Part shown: in pieces, positions 10,314-21,540 of the stretch
How the letters are laid out: each line of letters starts with the position of its first letter
Numbering within the stretch: the stretch's first letter is position 1
DNA from: Chaetomium olivaceum
Taxonomy: Eukaryota; Ascomycota; Sordariomycetes; Sordariales; Chaetomiaceae
Length of the DNA stretch: 64,000 nucleotides
Direction of reading: 5' to 3'
Assembly: GCA_039881045.1 (NCBI GenBank)
Contig: JAYWVB010000023.1
Coordinates: 124,001-188,000, forward strand
Program-made: the position numbers and the translations under genes
The notes under the pieces: generated by a model
Databases searched by the model: none
Told to the model about the DNA's origin: nothing
What the model saw: the letters and a program-made list of their open reading frames with translations, nothing else

Positions 10314-11718
10314 TTATATCTTCTCCCCCTCCAATATCGGCCTCGCCTCTTCACTTCTCCACCAACTACCCTCGGCACCTGGGTACTCAAACCGGTCCAT
10401 GCTCTCGGGCTTCATCTCCACACTATACCCCGGCTCCATCGGCGTCTGATAGAACCCATCCTTGATAACAGACGGGTGGCGGAAGTGCTCATGCAGATGA
10501 TCAACATACTCCAACACCGACAACTTCCCGCTGACGACAACATAGTCGATGGTGCTAAGGTGCTGGGTGTACTCGGGTAGGCCGACGCCGCCGGAGTGGG
10601 GCACGATGGGCACACCGTACTTCTTGGCCATGAGCAGCACGGCCAGCACCTCGTTGACGCCGCCCATGCGGCAGGCGTCGATCTGGCACACGTCGATGGC
10701 GCCCGACATGAGCAGCTGCTTGAAGATGACGCGGTTCTGGCACATCTCGCCCGTGGCGACGCCGATGCCGTAAGGGCGCAGCGCGTCCCGCACCGCCTTG
10801 TGGCCGAGGATGTCGTCGGGCGAGGTCGGCTCCTCGATGAACCACGGCTTGAACTCGGCGAGCTGCTTCATGTACTCGACGGCCTCGGGGACCGACCAGA
10901 CTTGGTTGGCGTCGACCATGAGGACGTTGCCGTTGTCGTAGCCGATGATGTCGCGGGCGATGGTCAGGCGGCGGCGGTCCGTCTCGACGCTGCCGCCGAC
11001 CTTCAGCTTGAAGTGGCGGTAGCCCTTGTCGAGGGTCTCGCGCAGCAGGGCGCGCATCTTTTCCTCGCCGTAGCCGAGCCAACCCGCGCTGGTCGTGTAG
11101 GCGGGCACGGCGCGGCTGCGCTCGGCATCACGGAGGCGGTCGGCCTTGCCGGCCTCGGACTCCTGCAGCAGAGCGAGGGCCTCCTCTGGGGTCACGGCGT
11201 CGGTGATGTAGCGGAAGTCGATGCAGTCGACGAATTGTTGGGGGGTCATCTCGGCCACGACCCGCCACACGGGCTTGTTGAGCGTCTTGGCCCAGAGGTC
11301 CCAGATGGCGTTGACGACGGCGCCCAGGGCCAGGTGGATCACACCCTTTTCCGGGCCGATCCACCGGAGCTGGCTGTCGTTGACGAGGTGGCGCCAGGTG
11401 TTACCCCAGTGGGCGACCAGGCTGGAAAGGGTGCGGCCTTTGACGCGCTCAGCCACATGGTTGATGGCGGCACAGACTATGTCGTTGCCGCGGCCGATAG
11501 TGAAAGTCTGGGCATGTTAGGTCTGGGAGCGTGGGGGGTAGGTAGGGAGGGAAGCACGGTACCATGCCATGGCCAGTGTAGGAGGAGTCGGTTTCCAAGA
11601 TGCAGTAGGCAGCCGAGTAGTCGCCGGCGGCGTTCATAGCATCCGAGCCCGTCTTGTCTAGCGAGGTGGGAAACCGGACATCCCGTGTCGTCCAGCCAGT
11701 GATAGTGATTTCGGCCAT
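10314..11718 (-). CDS. lgd1: L-galactonate dehydratase (LGD1/GaaB type)
   Basis: Enolase-superfamily dehydratase that converts L-galactonate to 2-keto-3-deoxy-L-galactonate in the fungal D-galacturonate (pectin) pathway; cytosolic. Exon 1 is 11563-11718 and exon 2 10314-11507, separated by a 55-nt intron (GTACCG..CCCAG). The protein is about 450 residues and begins MAEITITGWTTRDVRFPTSL. Enolase-fold features are visible: HFKLKVGG (catalytic Lys region), VDANQVW and FIEEPTSPDD (metal ligands), ATGEMCQNR, and VPHSGGVGLPEY. It closely resembles Trichoderma LGD1. ENOSF1/L-fuconate dehydratase is the alternative family name, but the N-terminus and context of a plant-degrading fungus favour LGD1. 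The reading frame is intact. Confidence 0.92.
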
Positions 11719-13289
11719 GGTTGTTGATGTGTCTGCTGCCTCAGACAGGGACGGAAGAGGACGGAGGAGGACGGAGGGGAGTGATGCTTGGAGGGGGTGG
11801 TCGATATGCGCCAAGTCTCTGACTTATCTAAGAAATTCCTTCCCTCACGGTGAACTCGTTGAACTCAAGGAGCATCATGGCGGCCGAGGACATGCCATGG
11901 CCATCCACTCCCGAGGCAGGAGACGTGGGCCCCGAGACCGGGTGAGGGGTTTGGTGGGGTTAAGTCCGTCGGGGCTCAACGGCAGAGAAACTGCTGGCTT
12001 ATGATTGATGGATAAATCACCAGTCGTACCCCCACCGTGCTCCCATGTTCCCACGCTCCCATGCCGCCATGCCACCAACAGGAAGGTATTGATGCATACT
12101 CTAAATTCCGGCCGGGGATTGCAATAGGTATGGTTCCTCGCTGTCGGGTTAATTGCAGTCGAGTAGTGTACGTGAATGGAAGCTAATTCGTTTTGGAAAT
12201 CGACATTGAGAATATGAGATCCACAACGATGTGCAAGCGAGTTGCCGGTGGAGAATTGGAGAAGGAAAAGAAGCTTCCTCGATTGACAGTTGACGTGGAA
12301 ACTTGAAAGATTCTCCCGCAGTGGAGACACCTAAAAGAAGGCGGGGGAGGGTCCGGGGAAGCTCTCTTTAAATATTATCTCGGTGCGGTCTGTGATTGCC
12401 ACTGCTCTTTGGATTTCCCTTCAACTTTCGTTATTTTCTTTTTCTTTTTCTTCTTCTTTGGATTGTCTCTGTGCTCTCGATTCGGAGCACATTCAGACCT
12501 TGATAATACGTGAAGTTGGTATTTACCAGAAATGTCATCTTTATGACCGCCGTTGCCTCATGCCCCCCTCTGCCAGAGCTCGATGATCAACAGAGGCGGC
12601 AGCAGCTGGCAGCATTTGGGTAGTGGAACTGCTCGACTCGCTCGCTCAGTCCAAATCCAATCCCAACACATGGTCTGTGGCCTCGATCTACAGTTCAGCT
12701 GTCGTGGTCTCGAGATCGGGCGCCCCAACGTGCGTTCTGAGACGGCGCACGTCCGTCGCACGGCGGAATCCCGGACATATCTTGGAGATGGTCAGCGAAC
12801 TTCCTGGTCGACACTAGGTTCTACCACGCCAAATGGGTTAGAAGAGGGGCAGACTCCAGGAAAAGCAGTCGAAAGTGGCGCTGAATCTGAGAGCTTGGAC
12901 ATCCAACATGACCGGGCTCGCCTTAAACCTGTCCAGCCACTCCATGCTATCCACTGGACCCCGCGGCGTCCATGATTCAGACTGAGCGGGTAGCCTTCAG
13001 GGTCGTTGGTAATGTTTGGCTTGGGTTCCTGGCTTTGCAAGTGCAAACTGGGCCGATTTGGGAAAGCTGGAGGGCCGCCATGACATTCAGCTCTACTGTG
13101 TATGTCGCCCCGTCGGACGTCATTTTTATCAAGCAGGCTATTGGTCGTGGGTATATAAGTGAGACTACGGACTACCTTTTATCTCGAACGTTTGCCAATA
13201 ATCATGCAAAATTGTTTCATACAGAGCCTATTGTCTTCTCAGCCACCTACCATTATCTTGGGCGCCCGAATAGGACCCTATAACACACA
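11719..13289. other. Intergenic upstream of LGD1 and of the 13.3-kb gene
   Basis: No supported gene. A pyrimidine-rich tract near 12405-12470 could be leader or promoter sequence. Open frames here lack ATG starts or domains. Confidence 0.55.
13152..13159 (+). promoter_or_regulatory. TATA box (TATATAAG)
   Basis: Canonical TATA element 138 bp upstream of the ATG at 13290, on the same strand. Position and sequence fit a core promoter. Confidence 0.5.
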
Positions 13290-14483
13290 ATGGAACAATG
13301 GAAAGAAGAGGACCCAGCCACCTCCCCACAAACCCCAAGAACACGCAACAAGCTCCAGAAGTGTGTCTCAAGACAGCCAAGCAACAGCCGTCGGCAGGAA
13401 AACTCCAAAATCGCCAATACGATCGTCACATATCTGCCCCGAGAGACCATAGACGACCCAGGATCTCTGACACAACCACGCCCGGCACCGTCGCCGCCGA
13501 CTGGTAATAAACAACTGAGGCCTTGCATCCGCAGAGAGGACCACTCATACGAGCACGACCGCCCTCTCGAATCCCCGGAGCTCCTGAAGCCTCAAACCTA
13601 CATGGACCCGGAGTTTTCACACCCCATACGTCAAAATCTGCCGCCACAACCATCCCCTGATCCGAATAACATCTTCCCCACCAACCCAAAAATGAAGCGC
13701 CGCACAACGGCGGTTAAGCCCTCCGTCGCCCAGCCGGAGGCGGCCCAGCGGTTCCCCAACACCCTCTACAGGACGTCAAGTGTGGATCTCATCGCAGAGC
13801 AGTACCGTGCTGTGCTCGAGTTCCGAGACTCGCCCACCGAGGACCCTTGCGAGGATTCTTTCGAGGACTCAGACGATTCCGAGCCGGCGCCAACTCCACA
13901 GGATACTGAAACCGACGAGTGGCCTATGATCCCACGGCAACACAGCTGGGAGCACCGCCAGCCCGAAACCCCCATCAGCGGCGACCCAACACGCATGGTC
14001 GAGTTTCCCGGGCCCTCGCCCATCTCCGACGCCGGGACGCTCGTCTCGTACCAAAACGAGGCCGTCTACTTCAAGCCTCTCTCCTACTCACCGGAGCTAA
14101 AGCCAAAGTCGGCGGCGCCGAAGCCGGAACCAAAACTCGAACCCGAACCTCTCAACATCCCGCTCAGCCGGCAAACCAGCGCAGACGACAACGTAGGCCT
14201 GCAGATCAGCCTGGACCTGCTCACGCACGACCTGTCGTCGGCCCTCTCCGGCCGCCCCTGCCGCTCGCCCAAGGGCACGTCGGCGCTGCAGGTGTGGGTC
14301 ATGATCGAGGCGTACGAGCGGCTGTCGGAGCACGTCTCAGAGCTCAGCGAGATGGACGAGCAGGCGAAGCAGTTGCAGGACATGTTTGATATGTGGTTGA
14401 ACGCGCTCTACAGGGTTCATGGGGATATGTCGAGGGATGCTAAGGATGAGTACAATGCGGGAGGGGGCGGAGATGGGGTGTGA
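13290..14483 (+). CDS. Disordered orphan protein with a conserved-looking helical C-terminus
   Basis: Intronless, 397 residues; function not recognised. The first 300 residues are Pro/Ser/Glu-rich and probably disordered, including a PKPEPKLEPEP run. An ordered helical region follows at about residues 305-385 (VGLQISLDLLTHDLSSAL, ALQVWVMIEAYERLSEHVSE), ending in a Gly-rich tail. The helical block resembles conserved hypothetical proteins of other Sordariomycetes that I recall only as uncharacterised. The ATG at 13290 lies 138 bp after a TATA box, which supports this start. A TGGGA pentamer tract follows the stop. Confidence 0.75.
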   Translation: MEQWKEEDPATSPQTPRTRNKLQKCVSRQPSNSRRQENSKIANTIVTYLPRETIDDPGSLTQPRPAPSPPTGNKQLRPCIRREDHSYEHDRPLESPELLKPQTYMDPEFSHPIRQNLPPQPSPDPNNIFPTNPKMKRRTTAVKPSVAQPEAAQRFPNTLYRTSSVDLIAEQYRAVLEFRDSPTEDPCEDSFEDSDDSEPAPTPQDTETDEWPMIPRQHSWEHRQPETPISGDPTRMVEFPGPSPISDAGTLVSYQNEAVYFKPLSYSPELKPKSAAPKPEPKLEPEPLNIPLSRQTSADDNVGLQISLDLLTHDLSSALSGRPCRSPKGTSALQVWVMIEAYERLSEHVSELSEMDEQAKQLQDMFDMWLNALYRVHGDMSRDAKDEYNAGGGGDGV

Positions 14484-15083
14484 GGAGTTTAGGGTTATGG
14501 GTTGGGTTTGGGATGACGTTATGATACCAAAATATGGGATGGGATGGGATGGGATGGGAGGGAAAGGACAGATGGAGTTCTGGTTTTGTGGTTGTGTTGT
14601 TAGATTACAATCTAGAGTCCAGACTGGCTGAATTATTGCCTTAAAGCGGGAATCGAAAACTTTTCTAGAGATGTTTGATCATCTCAACAATTGCCTCACG
14701 TATACAAAGCAAACATACCATCGTTGGATTCGAATAATAAAATGGCCCGGCCTCAAACCAAGTGAACTACTGTGTAAAATGCAATGGTGGTCTGGGAGAA
14801 CCACAGAAGCCCCGGGAGGTTCCGCACCTACCGGTGGAGTTGCCGCAACCTAAGCCCCGCAATGAGGTCAGGGCCAGGGAAGGGATCTCCTGCAGGGGTT
14901 TCAGTGGGCTTGGCGGCAGAACGGTTCGCTTCGGGGTTCCCGGGCGGTGATTCCTTGCTTAGCTCCGTGCACCACCATTGATCGAGTCAACCGTTCACTC
15001 GAGAGTCAGACAGCTGCCACCAAAGGGGCAACTTACCACCTCATGTGCCTATCAAACAGTGGCGATTGAATAAACAAACCGAG
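14484..15083. other. Intergenic between orphan and RAD10 genes
   Basis: It contains the TGGGA microsatellite and no recognisable gene. Confidence 0.55.
14535..14560 (+). repeat. (TGGGA)n microsatellite
   Basis: Four to five tandem TGGGA pentamers about 50 bp after the stop codon of the 13290-14483 gene. Confidence 0.8.
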
Positions 15084-16288
15084 ATGGACGACGACGAATA
15101 CGGCGATGCCGACGACATTCTCGTCGCCCTCGCAGCGCAGTCGGAACCGTCGAAAGCAGCTCAACCGCAACCCGCACCGAGAATTCAACAACCCACGCCC
15201 CAGCGCCTCGACCGAGCACCGCCTTCGAATCCCTCCTCCAGCTCTGGACCGCCCAAGGTTGTTCAGCCTACTCCACAAGCTTTGCCATCTCGTGGCTCGG
15301 GGTCCTCCATCCTCGTCTCGCCGAGGCAAAAGGGCAACCCAGTGCTCGCCTGCCTGAAGTCGGTCGCTTGGGAATACAGCGACATACTCGCCGACTACGG
15401 GCTCGGCCAGACTACCTGCGCCCTCTTTCTGAGGTATGCCCCCTCCGTTACCGTACTAACCCCCTCCCTACTTCTAACACAACCTAACCCTCATCTGCCC
15501 GCCCTAGCCTCAAATACCACCGCCTCCACCCGGAATACATCTACACGCGCATCCGCAACCTCCAAGGAAAATACGCCCTCCGCATCGTGCTCACCATGGT
15601 CGACATACCCAACCACGAAGACGCCCTCCGCGAACTCTCCAAAATCTCCCTCGTCAACAACGTCACCATAATCCTCGCCTGGTCCGCCGCCGAAGCCGCC
15701 CGCTACCTAGAACTCTACAAGTCCTACGAGCACGCCGGCTTTGGCGCCATCCGCGGGCAGCAGGCCTCGGGCTATGCCGAGCGCCTGGTTGATTTTGTCA
15801 CTGCTCCGCGCAACATCAACAAGACGGATGCCGTCGCGCTGGTGAGCTCGTTTGGGAGCCTGCGGAACGCGGTGAATGCGCAGCCGGACCAGCTTGGCGT
15901 GGTGGGCGGGTGGGGGGAGAAGAAGGTTCGTTCGTGGACCAAGGCTGTCGAGGAGCCGTTTAGGGTGCGGAAGGCGGGGAGACGGGGGGGAACGGCTGCT
16001 GGAGCCGCTGCGGGGAGGGCATCGCAGGGCCCAGCAGTGGGTGTGTCGGTGGGTTCGAAGGGGCGAGGTGCGGGTGGAGATGAGGATGCAGAGGCGGCGG
16101 TTGCGGAGGCGGAGGCGGAAGTGGGAGCGGGAGCGGGACTTGCCACTGGGAGTGGGCGACAGACCCAAGCCGTACCGGTGCCGCCCGTGTCAACTTCCTC
16201 GGCTACCTCGGCACTGCCAGCGCGCAAGGCTGATCATCTGAGCGACGGTGTCGCCGCCGCGTTGGCAAAGCTCAGAGAGAAGGGCTAA
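15084..16288 (+). CDS. rad10: DNA repair endonuclease subunit RAD10/ERCC1
   Basis: Non-catalytic partner of the XPF/RAD1 nuclease in nucleotide excision repair and cross-link repair; nuclear. Exon 1 is 15084-15433, the intron 15434-15507 (GTATGC..CTAG) and exon 2 15508-16288. After a disordered N-terminus the central domain reads GNPVLACLKSVAWEYSDILADYG, then LSLKYHRLHPEYIYTRI, LVDIPNHEDAL-type and LAWSAAEAARYLELYKSYE, typical of ERCC1. The helix-hairpin-helix region is at INKTDAVALVSSFGSL. The C-terminal tail is long and Gly/Ala-rich, beyond the usual ERCC1 end. ATG 15084 (MDDDEYGDADD) was chosen over 15045 because the acidic start matches the family. Frame intact. Confidence 0.9.
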
Positions 16289-18302
16289 CCGAGTCACGAA
16301 CACTCCGGTTGGAAGCCCAGCCACTTGTTTGCTGCACGACGCAAACGCCATGCGCCTAGTAGTGGAACGACCAAGTCGTTAACAGGGCCGCCTCTACCCC
16401 CTCGCACTCCTCAGAATACTCGACGCAGTACCAAGCTTATTCATTTCCCCGGGGCAATTACACCTACCCGGGCTTTACCGGCGAGGTGATCGAGTTCCCC
16501 AACGTTGAGGGTGTCGTACCCGGGTTGTCGTCCTTGTCCCTCGCGGCTATGAGCTACTGAACGACATTGTTAGACCGGGATGCTATGCCCGTTCGGGCAT
16601 GTATGATTCTAGCCATGACTGAGAGGCGCTGTCGCTCGCTCGATCTGATGGACAGCGACGTCATACTGAATACGGGATGGATACTAATCAAGACCAAACT
16701 GGTTAAAAGGTAGCGCCAGGATAACTGCCTCACTTGCACGCCCGGAATCTCGAAATGCATGTACAACATGGTCGGGCGATCATCTGCAAGGGCAAGCTCG
16801 TGTCAGTAGCTGGCCACGCATTAAGTAACGTTTTGCAACATTTGCGGGACATTCGCCATGCGGAAGGCGCATAACTCGCCTCGCGTTGCACTATTGCACG
16901 ATGCCTCGCCTAGTTTGCGTTACCTACGTTATGTACGAAGTGCAGGCGGAGAAGGGTGACCGGAAGGTGGAAGGTGGTAACGCAAACGAGGCGGTAGAAA
17001 AACCTCGGACTGCCTACCGGAACTTTCAACGCCAATGTCTAGTTGATGGCATCGCCAAGCTATAATCCGGCACTTTCAAAAGCCAAGCAACGGCATTGAC
17101 GGGAGAGGCGCACGGGATCTGGGCCGGGGCAACGGTCGGAGGATGCATGCATGTTGAATCCTTGTGACCCCCGTCATGCACACGCATCATGCGGGGGACG
17201 GAGGCACGGCAGCAATGTCAGGGGGCTTTCTTGAGGGGTTACTATGAGTTTGTCCGACCTTCCTGTTCCAAGAAACTTAAACTTTTCTGGTGCGCCCATG
17301 CCTTCGGGTCACAAATCAAGCGGCTCGCCGGCTATAAAAAGAAGTATGTTGTCCTACCTTCGTCGCCGCCTTCGGTTTGGGGTTTCTGGGAACAATAAAC
17401 CGGGCTCCTACCGGAGTTAAATGTGTGTAAAGGACTATTCAACTCTCACGATACAGCTCGGGTAGGATCTCCGAGCCACAGTGACCTAACCCGGTCTTCG
17501 GGCCTTTTTGAGGCTTCCCCGGTTTGTGGAGGCCAACTTTGGTAAGGTGGTATTAAGATCTACTATACTGAAGGCAATCAATCCCACATAGGGTTACTTT
17601 CTTCTGGCCCGGACACATCAAAAATCCTCTGCAAACCTGAGGCTTGGAGGGACCAAAGGCAAACCTCAAAGTCCCACGGCCTCCCCCGAACCAACCGCTC
17701 CAAGAGTAGGAGACAGCAAGGCGATGGCACCGTAACTGACTGTCCTCCGGTCTGCTGGCCCCTCTGGCCTTGCCCGTACCCCCAAATCACCAACAACATC
17801 CGAGCGCCTACTGCTTTAGGCAGGTATTTGGGGAATTGGACCAATCACCACGCCGGATGCCCGGCAGTCAAGGGGGGGTTGCAAAAGCCACAGATCAGCG
17901 CCCAGCAGACCACCGACCGGTCTCTTGTTTGTGGGACGGGGAATTCCTCGTGCCTGTCTGTTGTCTCAGACCCGTCTGTGTTGCCTTCCCCTGCCGACAC
18001 GATGATGCGCGTCACCGCTGTTTTAGCGCAGCTGCTACATGCATGATGGGATGGCCTGGAACCATCCTTACTCCTTAGTACCGAAAGCTTGCGCATGACA
18101 TTGGATTGTTTATTATGCCTCGTTTACCCATGTCCGCTGGTTTCCCCATGCATCATCGCAAGTGGGAGTTAACTCTCCCTCCCTAGCATTGTTTAGGCCA
18201 AGTGTTTGTTATTAGTTTTTTTTCTTCCAGCCTCGGTCCTGCTTGCACCGGTCCGGGATTTCTGTTACCCATTAATACATACAGACATACCTAACTAGCG
18301 CC
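16289..18302. other. 2-kb gene-free stretch upstream of the GH47 gene
   Basis: No gene, tRNA or repeat family recognised. It contains scattered small hairpins (for example CCCCCGTCATG..CATGCGGGGG near 17167) and a TATAAAAAG at about 17333 with no gene nearby. It probably includes the long promoter of the downstream secreted enzyme. Confidence 0.5.
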
Positions 18303-20202
18303 ATGCGTTCCCTCTCCCTCGGCGGGACTGCTGCCGCCGCGGCTCTCTTTGTCGGCCTGACGGCTGCAGCGCCTCCCTTCAAGCCCCATGGCCCCCCCGA
18401 GCCGCAGTACATAGTCAACGAGAAACGAGCCGGCGCAGTCAAGGAGGCTTTCCAGGTGTCGTGGGACGGGTATTACAAACATGCCTTCCGCCACGATTCG
18501 CTGCGGCCGGTGACGAACGGATGGGAGGACGACAGGTCAGTGTTGTTTCCTAAAAACCCGCCCCACGGTGATGGTCCCTGACCTGCCTTCAGAAACGGAT
18601 GGGGAGCGAGCGCCGTCGACGCCCTCAGCACCGCATTGGTCATGGAGAAGTGGGATGTAATCGACCAGATACTAAAGTACATCCCGGAGATCAACTTTAA
18701 CGAAGCCAAGGGCGGGGTGTCTTTGTTCGAGACGACGATTCGGTACCTCGGAGGGCTCGTGTCTGGTAAGGCGCAGGTGCTGCGACATCGTGCGGTTATG
18801 GGCTTCCGCTGACCTCTCCAGCCTACGATCTCCTCACCGGACCGTTGCGTGGCCACAACAAACAAACCGCCGATGTGGAAGCCATCCTAACCCAGGCAAA
18901 ACGTCTGGCCGACAACCTCAAGATCGGCTTTGACACCCCCAGCGGCGTCCCGGACAACAGCCTCTACTTCAACCCGCCGCGCAAGGGCGGCTCGACCACC
19001 AACGGCATCGCCACCATCGGCACGCTAGTCCTCGAGTGGACACGCCTCAGCGACCTGACCAACGACACCGAGTATGCCAGGCTGTCACAGAAGGCCGAGT
19101 CGTACCTGCTGAAGCCGCAGCCGGAGCTGGGCGAGCCGTTCCCGGGCCTGGTGGGCACCAACGTGCGGCTTTCGGACGGTCAGTTTGTCGACGGCAACGG
19201 CGGCTGGACGGGCGGCACCGACAGCTTCTACGAGTACCTCATCAAGATGTACCTGTACGACCCGGAGCGCTTTCCCGAGTACCGTGACCGCTGGATCGCC
19301 GCCGCCGATTCCTCGATGAAATACCTCGTCTCGCACCCGACTACCCGGCCCGATCTGACCTTCCTTGCTTTGTGGCGGGGCAAGGAGCTGCGGTTTGTCT
19401 CGCAACATTGTAAGGAAACCCCCCTTTTTTTCGACACACCCTTCCCCCCACCCCTCCATGCCGGCCCGTAGCCTCAGTACCTAACTAACCACCCCACCAC
19501 CCCCAAGTGGCCTGTTTCGACGGCGGCAACTTCATCCTGGGCGGCCTGACGCTCAACGAACCCAAATACACCGAGTTCGGGCTCCTACTGGTCGACGGCT
19601 GCCGCGCGACCTACACGGCCACGGAAACCGGCATCGGCCCGGAGCAGTTCGCGTGGCAGGACGCCGCCCACCCGCTCAACGCGACCAACAACCCGCCCGC
19701 GCCGGCCGACAAGGCCGCCTTCTACGAGGACGCCGGCTTCTGGATCACCAGCTCGAACTATGTCCTCCGCCCGGAGGTGATTGAGAGCTATTACTACGCG
19801 TACCGTGCCACGGGCGACCCCAAGTATCAGGAGTGGGCGTGGGAGGCGTTTGAGAGGGTGAATGAGACGTGCCGGGTGGGCAGCGGGTACTCGAGTATCA
19901 AGAATGTGGATGCGGAGGGTGGCGGCGGGTTTGATGATTTCCAGGAGAGCTTTTGGTTTGCTGAGGTGCTGAAGTATAGCTATTTGATCCATGCTGAGGT
20001 GAGTGGCCCCCCTGCATCCCCTTCACCAGCCCTGGCGTGGACGTGGGGAGTTGAAATGGGGAGAGTTGGTTGTGCTGACGATGTGTGTGTGATGCAGGAT
20101 GCTCCCTGGCAGGTCAAGGCGGATCATACGAATGAGTTTGTGTTCAACACCGAGGCTCATCCGGTCCGGATTGCTGCGGGCCGGGAGACTTTGAAGAGAT
20201 AG
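18303..20202 (+). CDS. Secreted class I alpha-1,2-mannosidase (GH47)
   Basis: Glycoside hydrolase family 47 enzyme that trims alpha-1,2-mannose from N-glycans, in the secretory pathway or outside the cell. The signal peptide is MRSLSLGGTAAAAALFVGLT. Five exons are read: 18303-18535, 18593-18765, 18822-19409, 19508-19998 and 20098-20202, all with GT..AG borders and restored frame. Family motifs include NGWGASAVDALSTALVMEKW, FETTIRYLGGLVSAYDL, GGWTGGTDSFYEYLIKMY, LACFDGGNFILGG, LRPEVIESYYYAYR and the terminal FNTEAHPV, which carries the calcium-binding Thr. Length is about 530 residues, normal for fungal secreted GH47. Frame intact. Confidence 0.93.
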
Positions 20203-20408
20203 GGCTCGCTGCGTCACGGTGTGGGTTCCAAGAAGAAGTGCTGTTCCGCCCGGAAACAGGATTTGGACGTCATGTCAACGCAGTAGTAATCGATATTATT
20301 GTTGATGATTACCAAATGAAGTGGAGTTTGTTAATTGTCGTGAAACCGAACCGAAGATGTCAGGTTGCGATTAATCCCTCAACCCTCCTTCACAACATTC
20401 GCACCCCC

Positions 20409-20639
20409 TCAGGCACCACCTTCCCGCTTGGCATACTCCTCCTCCATAGCCTCCTCGTAGCGCTTGTCGGCCTCGATCTCGGCCTCTGTTTTGGGCCTGG
20501 TCGTCCCGGCACCTGTGTCGACCCCGGCGCCGGTTGGGCGGGAGGAGTCGTTGCTCGTGGTTTGTCCCTCTTGCTGCTGGGTCTGTGTCTGGGTGCCGGC
20601 GTGGGCGGTGGTAGGAGCGGTGGATGTTTGGTCCGCCAT
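20409..20639 (-). CDS. Small acidic disordered protein
   Basis: 76 residues, intronless. The Thr/Gln-rich first half (TQTQTQQQEGQTT) is followed by a charged helix, EAEIEADKRYEEAMEEEYAKREGGA. I recall this C-terminal pattern from short uncharacterised proteins in many ascomycetes, so I treat it as a real gene with unknown function. The ATG at 20639 is the only ATG giving a compact protein; the frame upstream has untranslated-leader character. Confidence 0.65.
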   Translation of the reverse strand: MADQTSTAPTTAHAGTQTQTQQQEGQTTSNDSSRPTGAGVDTGAGTTRPKTEAEIEADKRYEEAMEEEYAKREGGA

Positions 20640-21540
20640 TTTCGTGGAATGAGGGTTGTGAATTGATGATGTTGTTAAAAATGTTGTTGGGGTTGAAGAA
20701 ATAAGGCGGGTTCTTATTCGCGGGTCGGTGGCAAAATCCAGTGGCAAGGCCACGCAAGTGCTTGGTATGACTCTCACCCACAAGGTGTTATGAGTCCACA
20801 ACTAAACTAAACCGGAAAAATCTCTATGAAACTCCGGATATCGTGTTGAATTCGTAGTATTAGCAAAATGTTGCAATTACAGAATCCACAATTCAGTGTA
20901 ATATTACCCTAATCATGGTTGTTTACACCAAAACGTCCAAAGCAACTAACACACACTTCGTAGCAGGTACAACTTCCATCGACCCCAAGCATTAATAGAA
21001 GAAAATAAGAGCATGTGAGCAGACATCAGTCGAGGTGTTGTTCTTCATTCGATAGGGGGCAAACGTTCACCAGCTAGCCCACCGTCTAAAGGAAGGAAAG
21101 TAATCCTTCCCGTTTTAGACTCGAAGAGAAAGAAACACCAGGATATTTATGCCCGGGGCCTTAACTCCTCCATCTGACAGCACGGCTAGTCAGGGATGCT
21201 CAGTGATAGTTATTGGGCAACACGGAACTTCTATATCAATATCATAGTGCCGAATCCGCACTGATGTCTCTTCTAAAAGCATCGACTCCCCGACTGACTG
21301 ATAGGGAATTAGAAACCGATCTACAACACCAACTTTCCTGCCCCCGCCGCTTTCTACCGACAGTGTCAGTCGACCTTCCCTCACAAATTTATCTATAGCA
21401 ACACGAAAGCAGGACCACTATCGCCGAGGTTTGAGACCCTGATATTCAACAAGTTTCCCGAGAATAATGGGAAAGAAGAAGGCAAAAAGTACCCCCAAGA
21501 TAGAAACAGCAAAATGAATAAAATATCGTATCCTCCACTC
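20640..21540. other. Intergenic, AT-rich
   Basis: No gene recognised. Base composition is AT-richer than the flanks. Confidence 0.5.

Noticed and set aside
10596..11639. 347-codon open frame antisense to the L-galactonate dehydratase gene
   Set aside because: Shadow frame produced by GC-rich third codon positions; no protein-family resemblance, and the opposite strand is a clear enzyme.
12383..12586. Signal-peptide-like 67-codon frame
   Set aside because: Starts with GTG rather than ATG and lies in a pyrimidine-rich leader-like tract.
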